Below are positions 1-9,477 of a stretch of DNA of 21,277 nt, piece after piece. Position 1 is the first letter of the stretch. Every line of letters starts with the position of its first letter. The notes beneath the pieces are model-generated. The model worked only from the letters and a program-made list of their open reading frames with translations. It was not told the origin of the DNA and ran no database searches. The position numbers were made by a program, and so were the translations under genes. Source of the stretch: Bimuria novae-zelandiae CBS 107.79 (lineage: Eukaryota > Ascomycota > Dothideomycetes > Pleosporales > Didymosphaeriaceae); NCBI GenBank assembly GCA_010015655.1, contig ML976742.1:1-21277 (forward strand), read 5' to 3'.

Positions 1-2886
1 AAGCTCGTTAAGTACTGCTAATAGTGCTAACTAAATTAGAAAGCACCTAGACGCTTTAGATTTAAGCTTAAGGAACTAGACCTAGACTTTAACTATAAGG
101 TAATTATTAACATTATGTACCTAAATAGAAAACCTATCTTATATATAGTTAATAACGCGATTGCCTTTTAAGCTACTTGCTTCCTTAAAGATATATTAGC
201 TGCAAGCACTTAAGACGCTCTACAGCATTATTAAATTAATACCTACCTTAGACCGCCTAAGTATCTTGTCTATAACGCCGGCAGGAACTTTATTTCTACT
301 AAATTTAAGTAACTTGCTAAGTCACTATTAATTAATGTTAAAGAAGTATCTATAGAAGCTCATAATAGCGTAGGCAAGATAGAGTAGTACTATACTCTAT
401 TATAACGTGCTTTTAAGACTATCTAAGCTAATTTACCTATAATAATAGACAGGCAGCTCATCTTGCAAATAGCTATTAAAGCTATTAATAATATAGCAGG
501 TCCTAATGGCCTAGTGCCTACGCTCCTTGTCTTCGGCGCCTACCTATAAATAACAGAAGACTCTCCCCTATCGCTATTAATTACTTAACGCGCTGCTGCT
601 ATTAAAAAGGCTATAAGAGAGGTATAATAGGTATATAAGACGCGTTAAATTAACGATGCGCTAATAACGCGCAATAGACCTATAATGCTTAAAGTAACTA
701 CACTACCTATTAACTCTAATATGCGCGTTTGGCGCGAGAAGGATGGATAGATAGGCCCCTATAAGCTTATTACTATAACGAATAAGACCTGTATAATATA
801 GCTGCCGCATGGCCCTACAAAGTTCCGCTTAACGGTTATTAAGCCGTACTACACGGATACCTCCCCGACAAACAACGAACCAGCCACGCCACTAGCAATT
901 AATAATAAGGATAATAGCCACCCGATAGATATGCCAGACAACGAAGACAATAATTAGGACAAAGATAGCAAAACTAGTAGGACTAACTAGTATTAAGAAC
1001 AAGCTTCTAAACTCCCTTAATAAAAACGCGGCTGACCTAAAGGCAGCAAGAATAAGCCTAAAGCCACTATAGCCTACGCGAACCCTTATAGGATAGCACG
1101 TACGGCTCTTACAGCGTACACTATCCACGCAGCGCCTAACGAAGCTCACATAATAGAGGTCTTTATAACGCATAAAGAGAACACCAACTAGCTACTTACT
1201 ATATAGCTGCGCTAAGAGCAAAAGATAACTACACCTAGTTAACTACTTAAGCTATTAGATAATAAGGAAATTAATAGCCTTATTACTAATAAAGTCTTCT
1301 GCTTTAAACAATACGATCCCGGTAAGCACTAAGGACGGATTTTTAAATCGCAACTAGTACGCGAAATTAAAGGCAAGACTACTACTACCTTATATAAGAA
1401 ATTACGTCTTGTAGTGCAAGGCTATTAAAACGACAGCAAAGTAATAATCCTCACCTAATCGCTGACTATCTAGCGAGCTAGCTAATAAATTATACTAGCT
1501 ATTACTCCTTTACTCAAGCGTAATAGAGTTCTATTAATAAATAGAGAGATCTTGCTCTGGCTGCGAGATATTACCTAAGCATACGTATAGTCACGCATAA
1601 AGCTTAACTAAGTAGTTATCGCCTACTTACCTAAGGAAATTAAATACAAGTATCCACCTAGCATAGTTATAATAGTTAAGAAGCCTCTATATGGTCTAGC
1701 TAAAGCTAGTACCTATTAGTAGGCAATATACAGCGCTTATTATAAGGAAAAGCTTTACATAGAGACCTTAACGTATAATCTATGCCTGCTTGTGACCACT
1801 ACTTAGGACGCCTTTAGCATAGTAGGTATATAGACTAACGATATACTTATCCTTGCGGATAAACGTTTCTCTAACCTAGAGGAGAAGGAGTTAACATTTA
1901 TAGCTAAGCTAAAGGAGAAGCTAATACCTACTACTTTATTAATTTTTAACGGCTGCGTCCTATTAATTAATCACACTAGCAAGCTCTTACTATAACAAAA
2001 GGATTAGGGCAAGAAGATTCATCTTATTAACGTAAGCTTAGCTAACTATTAATAATAGTACGTTAAGTAGAGGGCTCGCGGCGCCTACATCGCGAGCATC
2101 TACTAATTAGAGGTAACTTTTAACCTCTCTATTACCGCATAAACTTAGGAGCCTACCGCCGACGACGTTAACGCGTTAAATAAACGCCTATAGTAGCAAC
2201 TAAACAATTTTAATTATGGCCTTACCTATAAGGCACTTGACCTGGCTTAGGCTAAAGTCTTTATCTTTATTAACGGCTCCTTCGCAAACAACAAAGATTT
2301 AAGTAGCTAGATTAGCTATATAATTATAGTAGCTATAGAAGAGGTTGCTAACGTAGAGTTTACTATTTACGGCAATCTTATTTACTAGAGCTCTGCAAAG
2401 AGCAAACGCGTGACCTAGAGCGTACTTATATTAGAAATCTACGTAATGGTAGGAGGCGTTGACCTCGCATACTCTATTACCTCGACGCTTGCCATGGTTA
2501 CAAAGTAGCTTAGTCTGCTATCTCTCCCCCTAGTAGTTTGTACAGACTTATACTCACTGTATGAGTGTATTGTCAAGCTAGGAACGACTAAGGAAAAACG
2601 ACTAATAATTAATATTATAGCCTTACGTTAATTATATGAGAGAAGGGAGTTGTTTAAGGTTTAATAGGTAAATAGCTAAGACAACCCTGCTAACGCTATA
2701 ACAAAAATATTGCTAAATAAAGCCCTAGAAACTCTTATTAGTACAAACTCGCTGCGCGTATAAGTTAACGAATAGGTAACACGTAAGGACCTTGCAAACT
2801 AGCTCTAACAATAATAATTATAATAACTACTATAGTTATTACCTTCCGACTTTCGCAAACAGCCTCTCCAGCGAGTGTACACCTAA
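1..2886 (+). pseudogene. Copia polyprotein remnant: integrase, AT-hook-like linker, RT, RNase H
   Basis: The whole stretch reads in frame 1 with no frameshift that I could find, but with dozens of TAA/TAG stops. The zinc-binding end of the integrase (KYCxxC) is at about 10-30. The integrase core DAGRNF..EAHNSVGKIE is at about 262-390; its first Asp is now Asn. The integrase C-terminus (VWREKDGW, PYKLITI) is at about 727-780. An AT-hook-like RG-stop-PKG is at 1027-1044. Reverse transcriptase follows with RLVVQGY at 1405-1425, LWLRDIT at about 1558, KPLYGL at about 1681 and TNDILIL at about 1837 (from a T/V-D-D motif). RNase H runs from FINGSFANN (about 2263) to VNSxDNPANAITK (about 2670-2706). 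Stops sit where the family has Gln or Trp, as CpA-to-TpA change predicts. The RT and integrase Asp codons are hit, so the product could not work even without the stops. Confidence 0.93.
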
Positions 2887-2958
2887 TCCACACTTGTTTT
2901 TACTATAAAAGAAAAGCTGCCAGTGTCTACACAGCCTCGCCTTCCGCACTAAGGGAAC

Positions 2959-3176
2959 TGTGTAACCCTATTATACCCCTGTACCCCCTCACTTCTAGTT
3001 AACCTAATACTGTACCGAAATCCCTTCGCCTCCACACCACCTGGTACTCTATCACATCCACAAGAACTGGAAGGAAGGTATATAGAACTATCATAGCACA
3101 CACACAAGACAAGACAGACACCAGATACCAAAGACAGAGAGTTACTTGTTTATTCCTTGCTACCTGTGAACCGACA
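2959..3176 (+). repeat. Candidate 3' LTR of the Copia element (about 218 bp)
   Basis: The segment begins TGTGTAACCC just after the purine tract and ends ACCGACA, so it has TG...CA ends. It contains a TATA-like TATATAG at 3079-3085. The ends are inferred from position and TG/CA alone, since the 5' LTR is outside the window. It keeps many CpA dinucleotides, unlike both neighbours. An open reading frame on the opposite strand across this region is fortuitous. Confidence 0.55.
3079..3085 (+). promoter_or_regulatory. TATA-like box in the Copia LTR
   Basis: TATATAG lies about 120 bases into the candidate LTR, where an LTR promoter would be expected. No transcription start can be proven from sequence. 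Confidence 0.3.
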
Positions 3177-4789
3177 CTTAGCTATATATTTCCTATTATT
3201 ATATTAAGGTCGCGAGGATCTAGACCGTAAGGCAACTATCTTATCTTAAACTTTTATAACTTATGCAACTTGCAAGTATTATTAAAATATTAGTACTAAT
3301 TATTCTCCTTATTGTACTTAGACTAGTACGTAAGAAAGTATTTATAGTAGTTATTAAGCACGTTATACTAACTCTTTTTTAGTTAATAATAGTCTAATCT
3401 TCCTAAAATATAAGTAGCTTTAACTTAAGTCTTAAAGTATTATTAGTATCCCTTGCCTGTGCATTACCACTACTTAGCACGTCTATATTATTCTAGTATT
3501 ATAATCTAGCGTAGGTAGTGCCTTAGGGGATCCTATAGCTTTTTAGTAAGCTAATAGGTGTCCTACGTATATAGTCCTTAAATAACCACCTTCGTCTCGC
3601 ACTAAGATAAGTAGTATAGTGTACCACTATATATTTAGCAAACGTCGTTTACTAGTTATTAAAAAATCTAGTATTTATAGAGGGTTTTTTGTTCTTCTTT
3701 CTATCCTACTAGTTCTAGGATCTCCTATATAAGATCTACTTCGTTAGTCTTTGCTAGCGTAAGGGTAGTTATAGCTACTTATAAAAGGTTAATTATATTA
3801 ACTTTAGTCTCTTAACCTTGGTAGTCCTTAGCAAAGTAGTTTTATTTACTATATTAGAGGCAAGCTTTATTTTTAAACCTTTATTTTTACTCTTCCTACA
3901 AGATACTGCTCTTGCCCTAGTAGTCCCTTTTTAGCTTGTATAGCTGCTTTCGTTTGCCATTTTTCTTTTTATACTATTAGGCTTTATTAGTTATAATAAT
4001 GTCTCTATTCCTGTCCCTTATTGTGGATCGGGTGCTAGTTTCCTTTCTAGAAAGTAGTTAGGTGCTATGCTGTTTTTCTAGCTTTTGTTTATATAGGCAA
4101 TTATCTACTTTAATAGTATTATTTATAAGCTCTTCTAAGTCGTTCACTTTTCCTTAGTAGACTAGTTCGTCCTTAACTATTTCTTTTAGCCTATTATATT
4201 AAGTAATTATAAGTGGAGCTTTTCCTTATTTATTAAGTTCTGCTATAATCTACTTAAACTCTATGATGTAGTGTACCGCTAATTTTTCTTAACGTAGGTA
4301 TTAGAGGGGTATTTTAGCCTAATACCTTTTATTAATTATCTTAAATATTTCTTTTATAGCTTTATAAAAGGACTTTTAGTTTTTAAAGGCATCTTTAGTA
4401 GCGTCTAACTTATAACCCTTAAGCTTACTATGCTTAAGGAAGCTATTAATTATTAGTCTAGCTTATATAGCTACCTTATCCGGTATATTTATATAGGTAA
4501 CTAAGATTTTATCTTATTCTATTTTAAACCTTCTTAGATTATAGCGGATAAATAATTCTATCTATGTTAGAAACGTTCCCGGGTAGCTCTTACTAGTATA
4601 AGGTTTAGGCTTAAGAACGTTTAGTTAATACTTTATATTTTCTTACTTACTTATTTTTTTGCTTATATTATTAATAATTTTCTAAAGATAGGCTATCTAA
4701 GCTGCTTATTTAATAACTAGTTTTCTTAGAGTCTTTTCTCTATTTACTAGGGCCGCTGGGGCCGAGATTATTAAACTAGGTCTAGCTAT
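3177..4789 (-). pseudogene. Gypsy A gag (capsid and zinc knuckle) remnant
   Basis: The start codon is read as ATA at 4789 (ATG hit by RIP), 22 bases after the LTR; the same 22-base spacing occurs in Gypsy B. The frame holds from there to the zinc knuckle. The capsid region has YPGTF at about 4585 and later KEIVKDELVY at about 4180, typical of Gypsy gag. The CCHC knuckle starts at codon 310 (3862) and reads C-L-stop-Y...Y-F-A-K-D-Y: one Cys is kept, and two Cys and the His are now Tyr, each a G-to-A change. This would be the nucleic-acid-binding structural protein of the virus-like particle. Many TAA/TAG stops make it dead. The 3' end is lost at the junction with the Copia LTR. Confidence 0.82.
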
Positions 4790-5025
4790 TATACTATTAA
4801 GTAGTTAAAGTGTTATAGTGCGCTTTTGCTTAGCCTAATATAAGTTAGGGTAGTAAGGTAATAAGGTGGCTTATAAATTATTTAATAATATAAGTTAATG
4901 CAACACTTAGCACGCGGCTAGATAATTTAATTTTATAATAAATAAAATAACTATAAATCTATATAGAAGGACGTACTTGCATAAAACATATATAAGTTAA
5001 CTACAAGGAGCGTAGAAAGGAAATT

Positions 5026-5040
5026 GTCTTATATATATAT
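5026..5040 (-). promoter_or_regulatory. TATA-like box in the Gypsy A LTR
   Basis: ATATATATATAAGAC on the minus strand lies about 215 bases into the LTR, downstream of the palindromic block and upstream of gag. This is a plausible U3/R promoter, but RIP also creates TA runs, so confidence is low. Confidence 0.3.
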
Positions 5041-5108
5041 CCTCCTTGTCCTATAGAGTCCCATGGTATTCCATATCCTAGCCTCATGGAATCCCATGGG
5101 ATATCCTG

Positions 5109-5186
5109 GGACGTTACGTGACTAGGGTCACGTGGTCCTATAATATCCTATGGTCTTGGCGTCTGAGACAGCCTAGGACGTTACGT
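5109..5186. promoter_or_regulatory. Palindromes and direct repeats in the Gypsy A U3
   Basis: A perfect inverted repeat ACGTGAC-TAGG-GTCACGT lies at 5116-5133 and contains an E-box CACGTG (5129-5134). The 11-mer GGACGTTACGT occurs at 5109-5119 and again at 5176-5186. Just outside, at about 5087-5101, is the palindrome ATCCCATGGGAT. The block is CpA-rich and little touched by RIP. It looks like a cluster of binding sites for host regulators (inference). Confidence 0.4.
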
Positions 5187-5255
5187 AAGCCTAAGGTGGG
5201 GCCTAGTTGTCGTTATAAGGCCCGTCGTCCCACCTTCGACTTCTGGACCGTAACA

Positions 5256-5729
5256 AGTTTTATTTAACAACTATAAGAAATTAAGCCTCTATATAAATTT
5301 ACATATAAACCAGATCTCCTTTAGTGTTGGTCAGAAGTTAGAGCAAAACTCCGATTGGCCATTTCTATATAGCCCGTGTGCGGCAGATTTTGGCCATGCG
5401 GGGGATAGGACAGGACATGTATATAGAAACGCTAAGTATAGCCCTTTTATACTTATATTTAACCTTAGTTATTAATCTATTATTTAAATTATACTCTAGC
5501 TTTTATTAATTTATTCATAATCGCGTATTATTTTTAATACTAATACCCTATTAATACGCACAAGCTATTAATACCTTTTTCTTACCTTATAGTACTTTTA
5601 TCTAAGGACTAACCCTAGTCTCCCTTAAGACTAGCTACCTTAAAGGGCTTAATATTTTAAACACTTTTAATATGAGTACTATAAGGATCCCTACCTTTTT
5701 TAGCTTCTAATAGCACTAGTATTCTACTA
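5256..5729. other. No gene recognised; possible LTR of the following gag fragment
   Basis: I see no coding remnant before about 5730. A patch at 5325-5429 keeps CpA and is structured: TTGGCCAT occurs twice, and a perfect 10-bp inverted repeat TTTCTATATA/TATATAGAAA lies at 5362-5371 and 5420-5429. TGTTGG at 5325 could be the left end of an LTR of the + strand Gypsy fragment, with TATATAG at 5420-5426 as its TATA box. I could not fix a right end. The remainder is TA-rich, RIP-mutated DNA. Confidence 0.35.
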
Positions 5730-6140
5730 ATAAGGAATAGTAAAAATAAGGCGTATAAACTTAATTTATATAATAGTATCCGCAAGCTTTTTAATATATA
5801 GTTACTATAACTAGACCTATACTTCTTTAATTAAAATAATAAACTTATAAATAAAAACAAGATTATCTTTGTAGTAATATACATGCGAGGAGTAGCTAAA
5901 GAATAGATCTAACTATACCTAGTTAAATAGATAGACATAGACTCTAAGAACTAGGACGAGAACTACATAAATAGCTATACTAACATAGTTAACATTATTA
6001 AGGACTATCTTAACTTTAAGAGGTACCTTAAAAAACTATTTAAAATTACTAATAAAATCGCTATAGCTAAATAAGCTCTCTATATAATTAAGTAATAATA
6101 ATTTATAGCTAAATATATAGCTAAGTTTCACAAGTATGCT
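5730..6140 (+). pseudogene. Gypsy gag fragment of a second family
   Basis: The frame reads KAYKLN at about 5750, LDLYFFN at about 5815, MRGVAKE at 5883-5903 and then YLVK-stop-IDID, AKYIAKFHKYAV up to about 6140. This is the retrotransposon gag capsid domain, in which MRGVAKEW is typical. It differs clearly from the gag of Gypsy A and B, so it comes from another family. Stops are TAA/TAG at Gln/Trp positions. The sequence stops being gag at about 6140, where the minus-strand integrase of Gypsy B begins. No zinc knuckle or pol follows. Confidence 0.75.
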
Positions 6141-7648
6141 GTATGCGTATATCTATAGGTAACTGTAGTTTAAAATTAACTAGGCCTGTAACTTCTTAGA
6201 TTTAAATAGTCCTTTTTAATGTTATCTAATTTTTACTAAGCTATATTATCTTAAAAACAATTTATAAGAGGAGAACTCTATCCCCCTTTTAAAGGTTAAT
6301 CGCTTAATTCTTTTTTTATTTACTTACTTCGCCGTTCGCACGTTTTACTAGATAATATTTTTATATAAGGTTTTATGTAGTTCCTATATGACTTCTGCCT
6401 TCTTAGCTACGTCCTTTACAACGCTTTCGATGTCTAATAGATCCTAATAAATTGTTAGCTTATATCCGTAATTAGTATAGTATAGTAAGTATCCTGTAGT
6501 CGCTAATCTTGCGCTGTTATATACTAGTTAAGCTATTAGTAGTAACTTAACCTAATTATTCTATAGCTTATTTATATGTATCTAAAGATATTATTTTAAT
6601 AATTAATTAGTTTATTCCGTTTATCTATCTATCTTTAAGTAGAAGCTCGTTGTAAGCTTATACTTAATACCTAATATAGTAGTAAACATGGTCTAATATA
6701 AAGATGTAAATATCTTAGCTTTATTAGTAATAAGCTTATTTACTTATTTAACTTATAATATAAGTTTCTATTTTACTATATAGGCTAACTCTTTTACTAA
6801 TATAGCCTCCCTAACTAGCACGAATCTTAATTCCTTAGTAAGTTAATTTACTATAACTAAAATAAAGTTATAGGGACGTTTATTCCGTAGTGCTAGTAAT
6901 AGTAAAAGCTTTACTATAAAATCTATAATTACACTAGACTATAGTCTTAAAGGTAGCTACAGTAGTTAAAGAAGGGTATAAGACTTATATCTTTTAGCCT
7001 TATTTTTATGACATGCTAAATAGTTACCTAGCAGTTTTTATACTACTTATTATAGCCTAGAAATAGCGTATTTATTCGCGACTTAGCGCGTTATTTTTAT
7101 AATTTTTAGATGTCCTTATTTCTTATCTTTATTTAGTCTTCAGACTAATAGTAGTGCTACTTGATTACTTATTTATACCTTATTTTAGTAGTTACGCGTA
7201 GGTAACTTTATAGACTAGTTAAAATCATACACGTGTTAATTATTATCTATAAGCCTTTTATAGTCTTAGAAGTTAGCTATAAAAAGTTTATAATTAGTAA
7301 GGTTTACGCGTCGCATGTCTAGTATTAGCGCTAGCTATATTTTATTATAGTAAAAGGTTATATTCTTCGCGTAGGCTAGAATTATAATATAGTTACTACT
7401 ATCTTCTTCTTCTACTAAATTTAATTACCCACTAAATATATTTATTACAGCGTCCGTGTTTCCTAGTAGGTGCGTAATACAGAAATTAAATTCTACTATG
7501 TACTTAGACTATTTAGCTTATTATTAATTAAGCTCCCTTATTATTGTAAAGCGTGTAAGGTTAAAGTAGTTAAAAAATATTTTTATGCCGTACTTAACTC
7601 CCTTAAGCTATACTTCTTATTATTTAAAGTAATTAACATTTACAAGTA
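6141..7648 (-). pseudogene. Gypsy B pol, 3' part: end of RNase H and integrase
   Basis: This continues RNase H directly from the other side of the transposon: LVNVNYFK, then NFNLTRFT, then the terminal ITHLLGNTDAVINIFS at about 7440 (family ending ADALSR). Integrase follows with DFIVKL near 6930, ILVIVN-stop-LTK near 6870 (the first catalytic Asp of VDRLTK is now Asn), ILGIKYKLTTSFYL then ID...TE near 6650 (family HPQTDGQTE) and DIESVVKDVAKKAEV near 6430. The C-terminal TGLVNFKLQLP ends near 6150. The product would join cDNA into the host chromosome. It is inactivated by many stops and the Asp loss. It ends abruptly at the inverted gag fragment. Confidence 0.85.
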
Positions 7649-7674
7649 ACGTGGTTTACCATCAAGCGGGCCAA
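7649..7674 (+). repeat. Left terminal inverted repeat of the Fot1-like element
   Basis: It begins ACGTGGTTTACC and matches the complement of the right end at 23 of 26 positions. One mismatch (TTTACC against TTCACC) is a CpA-to-TpA change. AGCGGGCCA in the repeat (7665-7673) recurs just inside at 7683-7691, a possible second transposase binding site. Confidence 0.9.
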
Positions 7675-7770
7675 TCCCACCGAGCGGGCCACTTTTTAAA
7701 AGTCAGTCTATTGCGAAGCGCCTCCTACAACACCACTATAATTTACTATAATTCGCAGAACATAGAAATA

Positions 7771-9414
7771 CTATTTAGACTTATCGCTATTAGATGCATC
7801 TATAATTTCTACTACGCAGGTGCGAGCGTTGTGGTTAGCTTCGCCGTAACGTTCGCAGCGCCTCTGCCCACGCACCCTCTTTGCAGACTCTCCACCCTCC
7901 TTTTGCCCACTACTATCCTTTTTAGCTATTAAATTAACTACCTTTTCTGCTGTAAGTGTCTTAGCTGCCTAAATATACTTCCTCTTTTAACTTTTTACCT
8001 CTATTACTATCTCTACTACCTTATAAAGCCCTACTATTTTTTATCGTATTAACACTATTTCGTGCCCTATTAATACAACACCTTTGTTAAGCTGCTTAAC
8101 AGCTCTAAGAAGCGGAGAAACTAGTAAATCTCTATACTTTTATACACGCTTACAAACTAGCGTTAACTAAGCCTCTATCTTGCAGAGGTTACTTAGTGTT
8201 TTTAATTCCTATAAGGTGTCCTTTACGTTAGGTAGAGTTGGCGTACGAAGAACTATATTAAGTCTTAATAACACTACCTCTAGGTTGTGTAGGACTAATT
8301 TAGCGCCTCTAAAGCCTGCGTAAATATTCGCCTTTATTATTACTTTCTTAAAAGCTACTTTAAAGGCTAGTAGAAAGGCCTTCTTCTTAATCTACTTAGT
8401 GCCGTACCGTGCTAAGCTACTAATCTTATTGCTGTACGCCTGCTTTAAAGGCGAAAAATAACCCACATTAAGTGGCTGCAAGAGGTGTGATAAGTGTAGA
8501 GGTATATAAAGAATAATAATCTTCTGTTCTTTATAGTATTTGTGGAATTCGTATGAGTAGTGGCTCTTATAGCTATCTATAATTAGTAGTTAGTGTGCAC
8601 CTAAACTACGCGCCTTAGTATAGGTATTAAAGTACCTTAGCCAGGCAAGGCTAAGCTTGTTTAACGTCTAGCTATTAGGACTGACTTTAATAACCTAGTC
8701 TCAGGATAGATTATAGAACTAAGACGTAATTAGAACCTTACTAGGGAAGATAAGAAAGGGTAGTAGAGCCTAGCCTTTAGCGCTAACACCCTAGATATTA
8801 GTAATCTACTTATAGTTACTAGGTTAAATCTTCTTTGGGTTACTTCGCTTCTTAGAGCCTGTAAAGACCATCTAACTCTGTATTACCCCCATTATAAAGC
8901 CTGTCTTGTTAAAGTTGTACGTGTCGTTATCAGCGATACTATACTTAGCCTTAGTATTAGTAACTAGCTTGAACTAGGGCGTTATAATACGTGGATCTTT
9001 ATTTAGGGCTCGCTAATAATTATATAGATAGCTTTTTTAAAGCTTAATTTCTGGCGTACGCGTCTTAAGCCTGTCTATCTAGTGCTTACTAATAGGCTAT
9101 CTACCGCGCTTAGCAAGTAGATTATTAGCTATATCTTAGACTATATCCCTTGTTACACCTATTCCTCGCTGGTCAAGCTTAAGTATACGTTGGACTAGAG
9201 CCTCCTCCTCTAGCTTAATTAGCTTCTTTAAGTTGGGCTCGCGATCGCGTTAAGAGAGGGCTCCTTAGCGTTGTCGTTATACTATTATTTAAGACACGCT
9301 AAAGGCTATAATAACGCGTTTTTTACTCTTATTACAATCTTTAATTATAGCTTAGATAGCAAGCTATAGTGCGCTTTTAGTATAAGGTTATTGCGCGTTA
9401 TGTTGTGATGGCAT
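7771..9414 (-). pseudogene. Fot1/pogo-like transposase, RIP-inactivated (547 codons plus stop)
   Basis: The start ATG (MPSQHNAQ) at 9414 and the stop at 7771-7773 are in one frame, 548 codons including the stop, close to the known Fot1 length. The N-terminus (KSALQLAIQAI, KSKKR) is a psq-type helix-turn-helix. A CENP-B-like DNA-binding part follows (LIKLEEEALVQRIL, DQRGIGVTRD). The DDE_1 domain has YNFNKTGFIMG (first catalytic Asp now Asn169), LLIIDSYKSH (Asp280 kept) and LLQPLNVGYF (third Asp now Asn316), giving the DD35D spacing. The C-terminus has a CCHC-like knuckle, C-ERY-GEA-NHNARTC, with one Cys now Tyr. Many TAA/TAG stops occur at Gln/Trp sites and there is no frameshift. The protein would cut and paste the element in the nucleus. 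The last 50 codons are almost free of RIP. Confidence 0.93.
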
Positions 9415-9451
9415 TATAGTATAAGCTAGAGGTGGGCTGCATTTAGCAAAG

Positions 9452-9477
9452 TTGGCCCGCTCGGTGGTGAACCACGT
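9452..9477 (-). repeat. Right terminal inverted repeat of the Fot1-like element
   Basis: Read from 9477 on the minus strand it starts ACGTGGTTCACC and contains AGCGGGCCA (9461-9453). It is the better preserved of the two ends. Confidence 0.9.

Larger units (their letters stand above)
1..3176 (+). mobile_element. Ty1/Copia retrotransposon, 3' part with 3' LTR
   Basis: This is the downstream part of a Copia-type LTR retrotransposon; gag, protease and the 5' LTR lie beyond the left edge of the window. The domain order integrase, reverse transcriptase, RNase H is the Copia order (in Gypsy, integrase comes last). The coding part ends near 2886. A purine-rich stretch (aagggaac, 2951-2958) that could be the polypurine tract follows, and then a candidate LTR. 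The right end abuts Gypsy A, whose gag/pol is cut off exactly there, so this element probably inserted into Gypsy A (inference; the target duplication cannot be tested because the left end is missing). The coding part is heavily mutated by RIP; the last 330 bases are not. Confidence 0.9.
3177..5255 (-). mobile_element. Ty3/Gypsy element A, 5' LTR plus gag, truncated
   Basis: On the minus strand this reads 5' LTR (5255 to 4811), gag from 4789, then the start of pol, where it is cut at the Copia LTR. It is homologous along its length to Gypsy B: 3270-3690 matches 11680-12060, 3990 matches 12347, and 4900-5035 matches 13250-13380. The two are members of one family or of close families. Reverse transcriptase and everything after it are missing. 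It is heavily RIP-mutated except for the upstream part of the LTR. Confidence 0.85.
4811..5255 (-). repeat. 5' LTR of Gypsy A (445 bp)
   Basis: On the minus strand it starts TGTTACG (5255) and ends TATAACA (4811), probably CGTAACA or TGTAACA before RIP, making an inverted terminal pair. Gypsy B has an LTR with the same ends, 433 bp long, also 22 bases from its gag start, which supports the boundaries. The gag-proximal half matches Gypsy B; the upstream (U3) half does not and is rich in palindromes. Confidence 0.7.
7649..9477 (-). mobile_element. Fot1/pogo-like DNA transposon, complete, 1829 bp
   Basis: Both ends are visible: 26-bp terminal inverted repeats at 7649-7674 and 9452-9477 starting ACGTGGTT, with three mismatches. 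A TA target duplication lies at 7647-7648 and 9478-9479. TA duplications and a length near 1.9 kb fit the Fot1 branch of the Tc1/mariner-pogo superfamily. It carries a single transposase pseudogene on the minus strand. It lies inside the RNase H region of Gypsy B, whose reading frame resumes exactly across it, so the insertion is younger than that element. Confidence 0.93.

Noticed and set aside
892..1173. Minus-strand open frame of 93 codons over the Copia gene
   Set aside because: It is antisense to the linker between integrase and RT; the plus frame matches the Copia polyprotein and this one matches nothing I know.
2949..3131. Minus-strand open frame of 60 codons
   Set aside because: It lies within the candidate LTR; it is open only because this patch escaped RIP.
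7651..7932. Plus-strand open frame of 93 codons at the left end of the Fot1-like element
   Set aside because: It starts inside the terminal repeat and is antisense to the transposase C-terminus with its zinc knuckle.
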